This document shows positions 51,291 through 59,820 of a stretch of DNA of 64,000 nt, in pieces. Position 1 is the stretch's first letter. The number at the start of each line of letters is the position of its first letter. The stretch comes from JALZMG01 sp963739975 (GTDB taxonomy: Bacteria > Actinomycetota > Acidimicrobiia > Acidimicrobiales > Ilumatobacteraceae): the NCBI GenBank assembly GCA_963739975.1, contig CAVUCK010000012.1:310001-374000 (forward strand). The letters run 5' to 3'. The position numbers and the translations under genes are program-made. Under the pieces are notes generated by a model. The model ran no database searches. It was given only the letters and a program-made list of their open reading frames with translations, and was not told the origin of the DNA.

Positions 51291-52250
51291 GTGCTGACGA
51301 TCGCAGCCGTCAACGACAGCGTGCTCGAGCTCATCGGCCACACGCCGATGGTCGACGTGTCGACGCTCTCGCCGAACCCCGAGGTGCGCATCCTCGCCAA
51401 GCTCGAGAGCCAGAACCCGTTCGGGTCGGTCAAGGACCGCATCGCCAAGTCGATGATCGAGGACGCCGAGAAGCTCGGTCACCTGCAGCCCGGCCAGACG
51501 ATCCTCGAACCGTCGTCCGGGAACACCGGGATCGCGCTCGCCGCCATCGCCCGGATCAAGGGCTACCCGATCAAGATCCTGCTCCCCGAGAACGTGTCGG
51601 TCGAACGTCGCCAGATGCTCGAGGTGTTCGGTGCCGAGATCATCCTGACGCCGGGTGCCGAGGGCTCCAACGGCGCGGTCCGCCGGGCCGAGGCCATGGC
51701 CGCTGAGCACCCCGACTGGTGCTTCCTCTACCAGTACGGCAACGACGCCAACCCGCGGGCGCACTACGAGAGCACGGGCCCCGAGATCTGGCAGGACTGC
51801 CCGGAGATCACCCACTTCGTCGCCGGGCTGGGCACGAGTGGCACGCTGATGGGGGTCGGAAGGTTCCTGAAGGAGCGCAACCCAGACGTCAAGGTCGTCG
51901 CCATCGAGCCGCCGCTCGGGGAGCGGGTCGAGGGGCTGCGCAACCTCGACGAGGGCTACATCCCGCCCATCTTCGACCAGTGGCACGGCGGCGAGATCCT
52001 CGACCGCAAGCGCGTGGTGCGCCCCCGGGAGTCGCTGGAGTGGACGCGCCGGCTGCTCGAGGTCGGCGTGTTCGCCGGGATCTCGGCCGGCGCAGCGTTG
52101 GCGGGGGCGGTCAAGGTGGCGGGGGAGATCGAGTCCGGGACGATCGTGTTCATCGTCTCCGACGGCGGCTGGAAGTACCTCTCCACGGGCGCCTACACCG
52201 ACGACCTCGACGTCGCCGAGGCGGCGGCCGAGCGGATCGTGTACTTCTGA
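51291..52250 (+). CDS. cysM: Cysteine synthase, CysM type (CysO/O-phosphoserine-like)
   Basis: 319 residues from GTG 51291. PLP lysine Lys48 in NPFGSVKDR, phosphate/substrate loops SSGNTG (75-80) and GLGTSGTLMG. The sequence NVSVERRQMLEVFGAEII, QYGNDANPRAHYESTGPEI and GWKYLSTGAY resembles mycobacterial CysM, which uses O-phosphoserine and thiocarboxylated CysO, more than CysK. An Arg (217) is present in the LRNLDEG loop equivalent to the phosphoserine-binding region. The Mec-like peptidase nearby supports this pathway. The acetylserine route cannot be excluded by eye. Confidence 0.85.
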   Translation: MLTIAAVNDSVLELIGHTPMVDVSTLSPNPEVRILAKLESQNPFGSVKDRIAKSMIEDAEKLGHLQPGQTILEPSSGNTGIALAAIARIKGYPIKILLPENVSVERRQMLEVFGAEIILTPGAEGSNGAVRRAEAMAAEHPDWCFLYQYGNDANPRAHYESTGPEIWQDCPEITHFVAGLGTSGTLMGVGRFLKERNPDVKVVAIEPPLGERVEGLRNLDEGYIPPIFDQWHGGEILDRKRVVRPRESLEWTRRLLEVGVFAGISAGAALAGAVKVAGEIESGTIVFIVSDGGWKYLSTGAYTDDLDVAEAAAERIVYF

Positions 52251-52253
52251 CGA

Positions 52254-52287
52254 GCTGATCGCTTGATCGCCTGATCGCCTGATCAGC
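52254..52287. repeat. Short TGATCGC tandem repeats with flanking GCTGATC inverted ends
   Basis: Four TGATCGC-like units at eight-base spacing lie just after the cysM stop. The outer GCTGATC (52254-52260) and GATCAGC (52281-52287) are inverted and could form a hairpin. It may act as a terminator before the FAS1 gene. No T-run is present. Confidence 0.45.
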
Positions 52288-52340
52288 CGGCTGCGGCCAG
52301 GTGCCGGGGTCGCCGCGGGTCATCGCGCGACGATGGGTCG

Positions 52341-53462
52341 ATGAGCGACCCGTTCCGCCCCCCGGACGAGACGTCGCGACCGCCGTCCTCACCCACCCAC
52401 CGCGACGAGCCGCCGCCCGGCGCCGACCTCCCGCCGATCGGCGGTGACCGGGATCCCGAGCCGACGCGGGTGATGCCGAGCACCGGTCCGACACCGGCCA
52501 CGCCGGGCCTCGGCGACCCGCTGATCGGCGACGACGGGCCGGACGGGCCGGATGGCCCCGGTGGTCCTGGCGACCCCGAAGGTCCTGGCGGGCCGGGTGG
52601 GCCCGGTGACGAGCCGCCCTACGGCGATGAACCCGACGATGAGCGTCCGTGGTACCGGCAGCCGGGTCCGATCGCCGCGATGATCGCCGGAGTGGCCGCC
52701 CTCGTTCTCGGACTCGTGGCGCTGCTCGTGGCTCGCGCCGACGACGACACCGAGAGCGACGACACGCTGCCGGCCGTCTCGTCGACGTCGTCCACGTCCT
52801 CGGTGGCGCCGACGTCGACCGTGCCCGTGACCGAACCGGCCACAACGACCAGCACGATCGTCGAGACCACCACGTCGTCATCCACATCGACCACGTCGTC
52901 GACCACCTCGACGTCGACCACGTCGACGACGGCGCCCACGTCGACGACCACGACGACCACCACGCTGGCGCCGACCACCACGACCACCGCACCGCCGACC
53001 ACGACGACGGCCCCGCCGACCACGACCACGGTCGCCCCGACGACCACCCCGCCGACCACCGTCCCGCCGAGCACGCTGCCGCCGTCCGGGCCGAACGCGC
53101 TGGAGGTGATGCAGACCAACCCTGCCCTGACGGAGTTCGTCCAGGCGATCCAGGCCACCGGGCTGACGGACCTCGTCGATGGACCCGAACCCGTCACCGT
53201 TCTGGCCCCGGGCAACGACTTCATCGAGCCGGCACAGCTGACCGCCGATCAGATCCGCCGGCAGTTGCTCGGCGAGGTGTTCACCGAATCGCAGCTCTTC
53301 GCAGAGACGACCGTGGAGACGCTGAACGAGGACGAGTCATTGGCCGTCGACGGAACGACCGAGCCGCCGATCGTCGGGGGCGTCACGATCCTCGACCCCA
53401 ACGTGCCCGCCGACAACGGCTACATCCAGGTCGTCAACGGCGCGACCGTCGCCGAGCCCTAA
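52341..53462 (+). CDS. Membrane-anchored FAS1 (fasciclin)-like surface protein
   Basis: 373 residues. The cytoplasmic N-terminus is Pro-rich and includes a collagen-like Gly-Pro-Asp stretch (about 66-92). A membrane helix spans 110-132. A 110-residue Thr/Ser/Pro stalk follows, then a C-terminal domain (250-373) with NPALTEFVQAIQATGLTDLV, PVTVLAPGNDFIE and GYIQVVNGATVAEP, the order of a fasciclin domain. FAS1 domains mediate adhesion. The stalk suggests glycosylation and a surface location. It is convergent with the MFS gene, overlapping by four bases. Confidence 0.8.
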   Translation: MSDPFRPPDETSRPPSSPTHRDEPPPGADLPPIGGDRDPEPTRVMPSTGPTPATPGLGDPLIGDDGPDGPDGPGGPGDPEGPGGPGGPGDEPPYGDEPDDERPWYRQPGPIAAMIAGVAALVLGLVALLVARADDDTESDDTLPAVSSTSSTSSVAPTSTVPVTEPATTTSTIVETTTSSSTSTTSSTTSTSTTSTTAPTSTTTTTTTLAPTTTTTAPPTTTTAPPTTTTVAPTTTPPTTVPPSTLPPSGPNALEVMQTNPALTEFVQAIQATGLTDLVDGPEPVTVLAPGNDFIEPAQLTADQIRRQLLGEVFTESQLFAETTVETLNEDESLAVDGTTEPPIVGGVTILDPNVPADNGYIQVVNGATVAEP

Positions 53463-54850
53463 GCGGTCGCCGCGGCGGGCTGGCGCGCCGACACGCCGGC
53501 CGGTCGCGGGAGCAGCAGCGCGATCGCGCTGGTGACGACGCCGCAGACGACCAGCAGCCACCAGGCCCGCTGGAAGCGACCGAGCAGGTCGGCGGCGGTC
53601 GCCCCGGCGACGAAGGAGACCACGAGCGCCACCCCGAACGTGGCGCCGAGCTGGCGCACCGTCTGGTTGACCGCCGAACCGAGCGCGTAGCGGCCGGCCG
53701 GCAGCCCTTGCACGGTCGCGCTGGACAGCTGCGGCAGGGTCAGCGCCACCCCCAGCCCGGCGATCAGGGATGCCGGCAGCATCGACGAGGCCCAGCCGGA
53801 CGTCGGTGTGACCAGCAGGATCAGCAGCAGGCCGCCGAAGGAGTAGACGAGCCCGCCGGTGATGATCAACGGCCGTGCCCCGATGCGGGCGGCCAACATC
53901 CCGAACGGGCGGGCCAGCAGGAGCACGACGGTCGGTCCCGGCGACATCGCCAGCCCGGCCTTGACGACGCTGTACTGCCAGACCGACGTCAGGAACGTGA
54001 CGTTGGCCAGGAACATCGCGGTGAACGAGAGACCGAACGCGGCGGTTGCCACGTTCCCCCAACGGAAGCTGGGGATGCGGAACAGCGTGAGGTCGAGCGC
54101 CGGTGCCGGTTGCCGGCGCGAGCGGGCGAGGAAGGCGACGCCGAGCACGGCCCCGGCTGCGATGGCGGCGATCGTGCGCCGGTCGAGCCAGCCCCAGACG
54201 TCGCTCTGCACCAGCGCCAGCGACACGGCACCGACGGCGGCGGCCAGCAGCGCCGAGCCGACCAGATCGGGGAACGGGCCGGGGTCGGACTCCTTCGACT
54301 CGACGAGCGTCCGCCGGGCCGCCACCACGGCGAGCGCGCACACGGGGATGTTGACGAAGAAGACCCACCGCCAGCCGGCCCAATCGACGAGCAAGCCACC
54401 GATCGTCGGACCGGTCGCCGCGGCGAGGGCGCCCATCGACGCCCAGATCGCGACCGCGATCGGGACCCGTTCGGGCGGGGTGGCTCGCAGCACGAGGGCC
54501 AGCGACGCCGGCGTGACGGCCGCCGCGCCGACGGCCTGGAGGACCCGAGCGACGATCAGCAGGATCGCCGTGGGAGCGAAGCCGCAGATCGCCGACGCAA
54601 CGGTGAACACCGCCAGGCCGCCGATGAACATCGACTTGCGTCCCCAGCGGTCGGCGAGGCGCCCGGCCGGCACGAGCAGGGCAGCGAACACCAGGGTGTA
54701 GCCGGACAGGACCCACGACATCGTCGTCGTGCTGATCTCCGGGAACGACGCCTGGATGTCGGCGAACGCCACGAACAGGACCTGGGTGTCCAGGAAGACC
54801 ATGAAGATGCCCAGCCCGGCGATCACGAGCACTCGGGTGGGGCGGGTCAC
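53459..54850 (-). CDS. MFS transporter, DHA2-type drug exporter
   Basis: 463 residues from GTG 54850, with about fourteen hydrophobic segments. The helix 1 motif FMVFLDTQVLFVAFADIQ and the loop motif GRLADRWGRKSMFIGG (motif A) are typical, as is the RVLQAVGAAAVTPASLALV motif C region. DHA2 members export hydrophobic compounds using the proton gradient. The start overlaps none of the divergent HxlR gene but its promoter region contains a 20-base palindrome, so HxlR control is likely. Confidence 0.9.
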   Translation of the reverse strand: MTRPTRVLVIAGLGIFMVFLDTQVLFVAFADIQASFPEISTTTMSWVLSGYTLVFAALLVPAGRLADRWGRKSMFIGGLAVFTVASAICGFAPTAILLIVARVLQAVGAAAVTPASLALVLRATPPERVPIAVAIWASMGALAAATGPTIGGLLVDWAGWRWVFFVNIPVCALAVVAARRTLVESKESDPGPFPDLVGSALLAAAVGAVSLALVQSDVWGWLDRRTIAAIAAGAVLGVAFLARSRRQPAPALDLTLFRIPSFRWGNVATAAFGLSFTAMFLANVTFLTSVWQYSVVKAGLAMSPGPTVVLLLARPFGMLAARIGARPLIITGGLVYSFGGLLLILLVTPTSGWASSMLPASLIAGLGVALTLPQLSSATVQGLPAGRYALGSAVNQTVRQLGATFGVALVVSFVAGATAADLLGRFQRAWWLLVVCGVVTSAIALLLPRPAGVSARQPAAATA

Positions 54851-54862
54851 ATTGGTATACTT

Positions 54863-54882
54863 CTTCAACCAGACGGTTGAAG
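54863..54882. promoter_or_regulatory. Probable HxlR operator between MFS and HxlR genes
   Basis: CTTCAACC and GGTTGAAG form a perfect inverted repeat with an AGAC centre. It lies 12 bases upstream of the MFS start and 30 bases upstream of the HxlR start. An AT-rich GTATACCAATG run toward the MFS gene could be its -10 region, partly covered by the palindrome. The position fits repression of both genes by the HxlR protein. Confidence 0.6.
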
Positions 54883-54912
54883 TCAACACCTCATTTGTCG
54901 TACCGTTGGTTC

Positions 54913-55554
54913 ATGCGGTCGTACGACCAGTACTGCCCGGTCGCCGTCGCCCTCGACACCGTCGGTGATCGGTGGACCCTGTTGATCCTGCGGGAGCTGC
55001 TGATCGGCGCCCGCCGCTTCACCGACGTGCGCGCCGCGCTCCCCGGACTGGCCCCGAACCTCCTCACGGACCGTCTCCGGGACCTCGAGCGCGAGGGGTT
55101 GGTCGAGCGGCGCGAGCTGCCGCCGCCGGCGGCTCGGACGGTGTATGCGCTGACGACCGAGGGCCGGTCGACGGCCCCGTTGCTGGAGGCGCTGGCCCGC
55201 TTCGGTGCCGCACGGATGGCTCCACCCGGCGGCCGCCCGGTCCGGCCGGCCATGACGGTGTTCGGGTTGATGGCGCCGTTCCACCGCCCCGACGGTGAAC
55301 GGATGCACGCCCGCCTCGTGATCGACGAGGAGGCGTTCGACCTCGTCAGCGACGGCGAGCGCCTGTCGACGCGCGCCCAGGCCGACGACGTCCCGGATCT
55401 CGTCCTCACGGCGACGGCCCAGGACCTCGTGGCCGCTCGGCAGGGCGAACATCTGCTCGATCCCTCGGCGGTGCGGGGATCCTCCCGCCAGCGCGCCCGC
55501 TTCGCCCAGATGTTCGACCTCGGCATGACGGGGCGCGGCGCTGCTCGGCCGTAG
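54913..55554 (+). CDS. HxlR-family transcriptional regulator with SCP2-like C-terminal domain
   Basis: 213 residues from ATG 54913. The N-terminal winged helix is HxlR type: YCPVAVALDTVGDRWTLLILRELL, FTDVRAALPGLAPNLLTDRLRDLEREGLVERR. Residues 125-213 resemble an SCP2/sterol-carrier fold (VIDEEAFDLVSDGERLSTRA, DLVLTATAQDLVAARQGE), which may bind a hydrophobic effector. This two-domain form is common in actinobacteria. It is divergent from an efflux pump across a palindromic operator, so it probably senses the pump's substrate. Confidence 0.88.
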   Translation: MRSYDQYCPVAVALDTVGDRWTLLILRELLIGARRFTDVRAALPGLAPNLLTDRLRDLEREGLVERRELPPPAARTVYALTTEGRSTAPLLEALARFGAARMAPPGGRPVRPAMTVFGLMAPFHRPDGERMHARLVIDEEAFDLVSDGERLSTRAQADDVPDLVLTATAQDLVAARQGEHLLDPSAVRGSSRQRARFAQMFDLGMTGRGAARP

Positions 55555-55565
55555 CCTTCCGGGCC

Positions 55566-56396
55566 GTGGATCGGCCCATCGGGATGTTCGACTCCGGGTT
55601 CGGCGGCCTGACCGTGGCGCGGGCGTTGATCGACCTGCTGCCCGCAGAGGACCTCGTCTACATCGGTGACACGGGCCGCTACCCGTACGGACCGAAGCCG
55701 TCCGAGGACGTGCGCGCCTACGCCCGCCAGCTGGCCTGGAGCCTCGTCAAGGACCACGACGTGAAAGCCGTGATCGTCGCCTGCAACACGGCCGCCGCCG
55801 CCGGGCTCGACGACCTGCGCGCCGAGCTCCCCGTGCCGGTGATCGACGTCATCGGCCCGGGGGCCGCGGCGCTCGTGCAGACCACGAGCTCGGGTCGCGC
55901 CGGCGTGATCGGGACGGTCGGCACGATTGCGTCGGGCGCCTACTTGCACGCGGTCGAGGACGTCGCCCGAACCCGTGGGACCGCGGTCCAGCTGCAATCG
56001 GCGGCGTGTCCTGGCTTCGTCGAGTTCGTCGAGCGCGGCACGTTCGACGGCGACGAGGTGATGGTGCTGGCCGAGCGGCTGCTCGCTCCGCTGCTGGCCG
56101 CCGACGTCGACGCGCTGCTGCTCGGCTGCACCCACTACCCGTTCCTCGCCGGCGTGATCGGACGGGTGATGGGCCGAGGCGTGACGCTCGTCAGCTCGGC
56201 CGACGAGACGGCCTTCGCCGCCCGGGAGATGCTTGGCCTGGCCGGTCTCCTGCGGCTGGACGATCGACGCGACGATCGACGGATCGGTACCCATCGCTTC
56301 AGGTCCAGCGGCGACGTCCAGGCGTTCCGCGAGCTCGGCGGGCGCCTGCTCGGCCCCGAGCTGAACCACACTGAACCGTGGGCGCCGCCCGCCTGA
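55566..56396 (+). CDS. murI: Glutamate racemase
   Basis: 276 residues from GTG 55566. The two catalytic cysteines are Cys73 (VIVACNTAAAA) and Cys188 (LLLGCTHYP). The opening GMFDSGFGGLTVARAL and YIGDTGRYPYGPK are standard. It supplies D-glutamate for peptidoglycan. It is the first of a murI-rph-rdgB series, with 16- and -4-base spacing, an arrangement common in actinobacteria. Confidence 0.95.
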   Translation: MDRPIGMFDSGFGGLTVARALIDLLPAEDLVYIGDTGRYPYGPKPSEDVRAYARQLAWSLVKDHDVKAVIVACNTAAAAGLDDLRAELPVPVIDVIGPGAAALVQTTSSGRAGVIGTVGTIASGAYLHAVEDVARTRGTAVQLQSAACPGFVEFVERGTFDGDEVMVLAERLLAPLLAADVDALLLGCTHYPFLAGVIGRVMGRGVTLVSSADETAFAAREMLGLAGLLRLDDRRDDRRIGTHRFRSSGDVQAFRELGGRLLGPELNHTEPWAPPA

Positions 56397-56412
56397 CCGA
56401 ACGAGGACCTCG

Positions 56413-57168
56413 ATGCCCCGACCCGACGGCCGAACCCCCGACGAGCTGCGCCCGATCACGTTCGAGCGCGATTTCACGGAGATGGCCGGCGGCTCGTGCC
56501 TCGTGTCGTTCGGGCGCACGCGCGTGCTGTGCACGGCCAGCATCGACGACGACGTCCCCCGATGGATGCGCGGCAAGGGCAAGGGGTGGGTCACGGCCGA
56601 GTACTCGATGCTGCCGGGCTCGTCGCCGGAGCGCGTCGACCGCGAGGCGGCACGGGGCAAGCAGAGCGGGCGGACCGTCGAGATCCAGCGATTGATCGGC
56701 CGCAGCCTGCGGGCGGCGTGCGACATGGTGCTGCTCGGTGAGCGGCAGGTCGTCGTCGACTGCGACGTGCTGCAGGCCGACGGCGGGACGCGCACGGCCA
56801 GCATCTGCGGCGGCTACCTCGCGCTGCACGATGCCCTGGCTCGCCTCGTCGCCGCCAAGTCGCTGGCCGCGCATCCGTTGCACTCGTACTGCGCGGCGAT
56901 CAGCGTCGGGATCGTCGGCGGCACCCCCGTGCTCGACCTGCCGTACATCGAGGACAGCCGAGCCGAGGTCGACATGAACGTGGTGATGCTGCGGCCGATC
57001 GACGGCGGTCTGCCCCGGTTCGTCGAGGTCCAGGGCACGGCCGAAGGCCAGGCGTTCACGCGCCACGAGCTCGACGCCCTGCTGGAGCTGGCCGAGCTCG
57101 GCGTCACCGAGCTCACGGACCTGCAGTCCGAGATGGTGGCGGTGCCGCCGCCTCCGCTCAACCGGTGA
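56413..57168 (+). CDS. rph: Ribonuclease PH
   Basis: 251 residues from ATG 56413. Motifs: ELRPITFERDF, GSCLVSFGRTRVLCTAS, GWVTAEYSMLPGSS, the basic RGKQSGRTVEIQRLIGRSLRA, and VDCDVLQADGGTRTASICGG with the metal/phosphate residues. It trims tRNA 3' ends phosphorolytically. Its stop overlaps the rdgB start by four bases (GTGA), so the two are translationally coupled. Confidence 0.96.
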   Translation: MPRPDGRTPDELRPITFERDFTEMAGGSCLVSFGRTRVLCTASIDDDVPRWMRGKGKGWVTAEYSMLPGSSPERVDREAARGKQSGRTVEIQRLIGRSLRAACDMVLLGERQVVVDCDVLQADGGTRTASICGGYLALHDALARLVAAKSLAAHPLHSYCAAISVGIVGGTPVLDLPYIEDSRAEVDMNVVMLRPIDGGLPRFVEVQGTAEGQAFTRHELDALLELAELGVTELTDLQSEMVAVPPPPLNR

Positions 57169-57761
57169 TCACGCTGGTGTGCGCCTCGGCCAACCCGGAC
57201 AAGGTGGCCGAGATCGAAGCCCTCTTGGCCGGCGCGGTCGAGCTGTTGCCGAGACCGGCGGATGTGCCCGACGTGGTCGAGGATGCCGACACGCTGGAAG
57301 GCAACGCCCGCCTGAAGGCCGTGGCGATCGCGACGGCGACCGGGCAGCCGGCGGTCGCCGACGACACGGGGCTGGAGGTCGATGCCCTGGGCGGGCGACC
57401 CGGCGTGCACACGGCGCGCTACGCCGGTGAACGAGCGACGTACGCCGACAATCGCGCCCGCCTGCTGGGCGAGCTGGCGGGCGCCGACGATCGCCGGGCC
57501 CGATTCCGCACCGTCGCCGCCGTCGTGTGGCCCGACGGGCGCGAGCTCCTCGTCGATGGCGTGTGCGACGGGACGATCGCCCGGCAAGCGCGCGGTTCCG
57601 GTGGGTTCGGTTACGACGCCGTGTTCGTGCCGGACGGGGGCGACGGCCGGACGTTCGCCGAGACCGACGAGGCGGCGAAGCACCGGCTCTCGTCGCGCGG
57701 CCGTGCGTTCAGGGCGTTGCTGACGGCGCTCGGGCCGATCGACGGTCTAGAGCGACGGTGA
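57165..57761 (+). CDS. rdgB: XTP/dITP pyrophosphatase (RdgB/HAM1)
   Basis: 198 residues from GTG 57165. The opening LVCASANPDKVAEIEALL, the metal-binding VEDADTLEGNARLKA and AVADDTGLEVDALGGRPGVHTARY, and GGFGYDAVFVPDG with AKHRLSSRGRA are family hallmarks. It removes deaminated purine nucleotides such as dITP and XTP. It overlaps rph by four bases and the convergent EEP gene by 53 bases. Confidence 0.95.
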   Translation: MITLVCASANPDKVAEIEALLAGAVELLPRPADVPDVVEDADTLEGNARLKAVAIATATGQPAVADDTGLEVDALGGRPGVHTARYAGERATYADNRARLLGELAGADDRRARFRTVAAVVWPDGRELLVDGVCDGTIARQARGSGGFGYDAVFVPDGGDGRTFAETDEAAKHRLSSRGRAFRALLTALGPIDGLERR

Positions 57762-58686
57762 CCATCAGCCCGAGGTGATCGCTGCCCGGCACGTGCAGGT
57801 CGCGCGCCGCGAGCACCTCGAGGTCCCGGGACACCAGGGCGTGGTCCAGGCGCACGAACGGTGGATGCCAGTGGAAGAGCAGGTTCCAGCGTTCGGTCGG
57901 CCACGAGCACGAGAGCCCGCGCCCGACGGCGTTGTGGGCGTCCCGCCAGGTCGTCAGGAGGGCCCGCAGCTCGGGGTGCCACCACGACGCGTTGAAGTCG
58001 CCGGTCATGACGGCGGGGCCGGTCGCCTCGACGGCGGCGAGGCTCGCCATGTCGCGCAACCAGTCGCCGTGGTGGGCGATCGGGCTCTGGGTGTGGACCA
58101 CGATGACGCGGACGTCGCCGCCGGGAGCGTGGACGTCGGCGGTGAGGGTGTGGTGGGTCGTGTCGACGGTCGGGCGCAGCGAGACGGGGATTCGGCTCCA
58201 GAGCGCGGTGCCGGTCGACCCCGGCGCCACGAGCTCGATGCGGTGCGGGTAGCGGATGGCGAGCTCGGTCGTCTTCAGGTTCATGGCATGCGCGGGGGTG
58301 TACTCGCTGAGGGTGATCACGTCGGCGCCGAGACCGTCGAGCTTGGCGCTGGCCTGGGTGACCTGGCGGTTGACCGACAGCAGGTTGGCATGGACGATCG
58401 ACAGTGCGCCGTCCGGGGTGGTGCGCCGGGCTGGTGGGCGCCGGACCAACGGCACACACATCGCCGCCGACGCCGCGGCGACGAGCAAGCCGGCTCCCGC
58501 CGATCGTCGACGACCGGTGAGCCGGGCGACCGCGGCGAGCGGCGCGGCGGTCAGCCCGGCCCACGGCATCAGCGAGCGGGCGACGGTCACGACGCGACCG
58601 TGGGCGGTCGTGATCCACGGCGCGGTGGCGATCGCCGCGCAGGTGCCGATGCCGAGCGTGGCGAGTCGGGCCGCCCGCCGCCTCAT
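57709..58686 (-). CDS. Endonuclease/exonuclease/phosphatase (EEP) family membrane protein
   Basis: 325 residues from ATG 58686, which overlaps the preceding gene's stop as ATGA. Two or three hydrophobic helices occupy residues 5-85, so the catalytic domain probably faces outward. EEP motifs follow: IVHANLLSVNRQVTQA, ITLSEYTPAH with Glu, ALWSRIPV, VHTQSPIAHH, TGDFNASWWHPE with Asp-Asn, and SDHLGLMVTV with Asp-His. Substrates of such membrane EEP proteins are usually unknown; DNA, phospholipid or inositol phosphate are options. Confidence 0.82.
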   Translation of the reverse strand: MRRRAARLATLGIGTCAAIATAPWITTAHGRVVTVARSLMPWAGLTAAPLAAVARLTGRRRSAGAGLLVAAASAAMCVPLVRRPPARRTTPDGALSIVHANLLSVNRQVTQASAKLDGLGADVITLSEYTPAHAMNLKTTELAIRYPHRIELVAPGSTGTALWSRIPVSLRPTVDTTHHTLTADVHAPGGDVRVIVVHTQSPIAHHGDWLRDMASLAAVEATGPAVMTGDFNASWWHPELRALLTTWRDAHNAVGRGLSCSWPTERWNLLFHWHPPFVRLDHALVSRDLEVLAARDLHVPGSDHLGLMVTVALDRRSARAPSATP

Positions 58687-59696
58687 TCCCAGCCGCGCAG
58701 GTCGATCGGCCAGCGCTCGAGCACCTCGTCGCCACGCACGAGCCACGCCGCCTCGTGCATCGCCATCGTCGGATCGACGTGGGCGGGCACGACCTGGACT
58801 CGGTCGCCGACGGCCGGTCGCGGGTCGTCGCGCACGGCGAACGTGACGTGCTCGTCGCTGCAGAACCACACGCTGGAGCCCTCGATCGACGGGTTGCCAT
58901 GGTCCATGCCCAGCGACTTGAGGCCGACGTCGGCCACCGCGTGGGTGGGGCGGACGGCGACGACCGTGCCGACGACGAACACGGCCTGCTCGAACGGCAG
59001 GCCGAGCGTGGCGTAGTAGGTGTCCATGAGGGCGTAGCTGCCGGCTTGCACCTCGGTGACGCCGGTGTTGGCGTGCAGGTCGTAGGTGCCGGTCCCGCCC
59101 GCCGACACGACGTCGCCGCCGACGTCGGCGTGGGCGGCGCGCAGCCGCTCCATCGCCGACTCGACGTCCACCCGCTGCCGCTCCCGGTCGTCGACGACCA
59201 TCAGGTGGCCCTCGTAGCCCATCACCCCGCGCACGGCCAGCCCCGAGGATCGGGCCAGCTCGGCCAGCGCGCCGGCTGCTGCCGGGTCGCAGCCGCACCG
59301 GGGCAGGCCGATGTCGACATCGACGACGCACTCCCGCAGGCCGGCCAGGGCGGCGGCGGCGACGGTCTCCTCACTGTCCACGGCGACGGTCACCCGCACG
59401 TCGGCTGGGAGCGCCGCCAACGCCGAGAGGCGGCGCGAGTCGAGGACCTCGTTGGCGATCAGCAGGTCGGTGCCGAGGCCGGCCTCGGCCATGCCGATCG
59501 CCTCGCGAGGTGTAGCGCACGTGAACGCGTCGTGCCCGGCGGCGCGTTGGCGGGCGGCCAGGGCCGTGCACTTGTGCGCCTTGACGTGCGGGCGAAGCCG
59601 GCGGCCCGGGTGGGCGGCGGCCATCGTGGCCAGGTTGCGCTCCAGCGCGTCGGCCTCGATGACCAGCGCCGGCGTCGGCAGATCACGGACCTCCAT
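58683..59696 (-). CDS. Alanine racemase N-terminal / D-threonine aldolase-like PLP enzyme
   Basis: 337 residues from ATG 59696; the frame extends upstream into the tRNA gene but MEVRDLPTPALVIEADALERN is the normal start. The PLP lysine is in LRPHVKAHKC. The fold-type III barrel continues with DVDIGLPRCGCDP and SAGGTGTYDLHANTGVTEVQAGSYALMD. The C-terminal D-serine-dehydratase-like domain has the metal motif PAHVDPTMAMHE. Reactions in this family include D-threonine aldolase and D-serine dehydratase. It is coupled to the EEP gene by a four-base overlap. Confidence 0.88.
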   Translation of the reverse strand: MEVRDLPTPALVIEADALERNLATMAAAHPGRRLRPHVKAHKCTALAARQRAAGHDAFTCATPREAIGMAEAGLGTDLLIANEVLDSRRLSALAALPADVRVTVAVDSEETVAAAALAGLRECVVDVDIGLPRCGCDPAAAGALAELARSSGLAVRGVMGYEGHLMVVDDRERQRVDVESAMERLRAAHADVGGDVVSAGGTGTYDLHANTGVTEVQAGSYALMDTYYATLGLPFEQAVFVVGTVVAVRPTHAVADVGLKSLGMDHGNPSIEGSSVWFCSDEHVTFAVRDDPRPAVGDRVQVVPAHVDPTMAMHEAAWLVRGDEVLERWPIDLRGWE

Positions 59697-59737
59697 CGGT
59701 CGCCGAGTGTGGCACGCCGACCCCGCCCAGATGTGCG

Positions 59738-59812
59738 TGCCGGCGGAGGGATTCGAACCCTCACTGTCATCCACCTAAGGGATGTGCCTCCTGCCAGTTG
59801 GGCTACGCCGGC
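59738..59812 (-). tRNA. tRNA with anticodon UAG and a short (class I) variable loop
   Basis: On the reverse strand the 75 bases fold as a complete cloverleaf. The acceptor GCCGGCG pairs with CGCCGGC. The D arm has G18-G19. The anticodon stem CATCC/GGATG has loop CTTAGGT, the five-base variable loop is ACAGT, and the T arm is GAGGG-TTCGAAT-CCCTC. The discriminator is A, and CCA is not encoded. Position 33 is U and 37 is G, so the anticodon is UAG, which reads CUA (Leu). Bacterial tRNA-Leu has a long variable arm, absent here. Identity is therefore uncertain. Confidence 0.8.
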
Positions 59813-59820
59813 GCTGGCGA

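Noticed and set aside
59738..59812. tRNA-Sec or a UAG suppressor that would explain recoding in this window
   Set aside because: The anticodon is UAG (reads CUA), not UCA or CUA, and the acceptor and T stems have normal 7 and 5 pairs, so it does not decode UGA or UAG stops.
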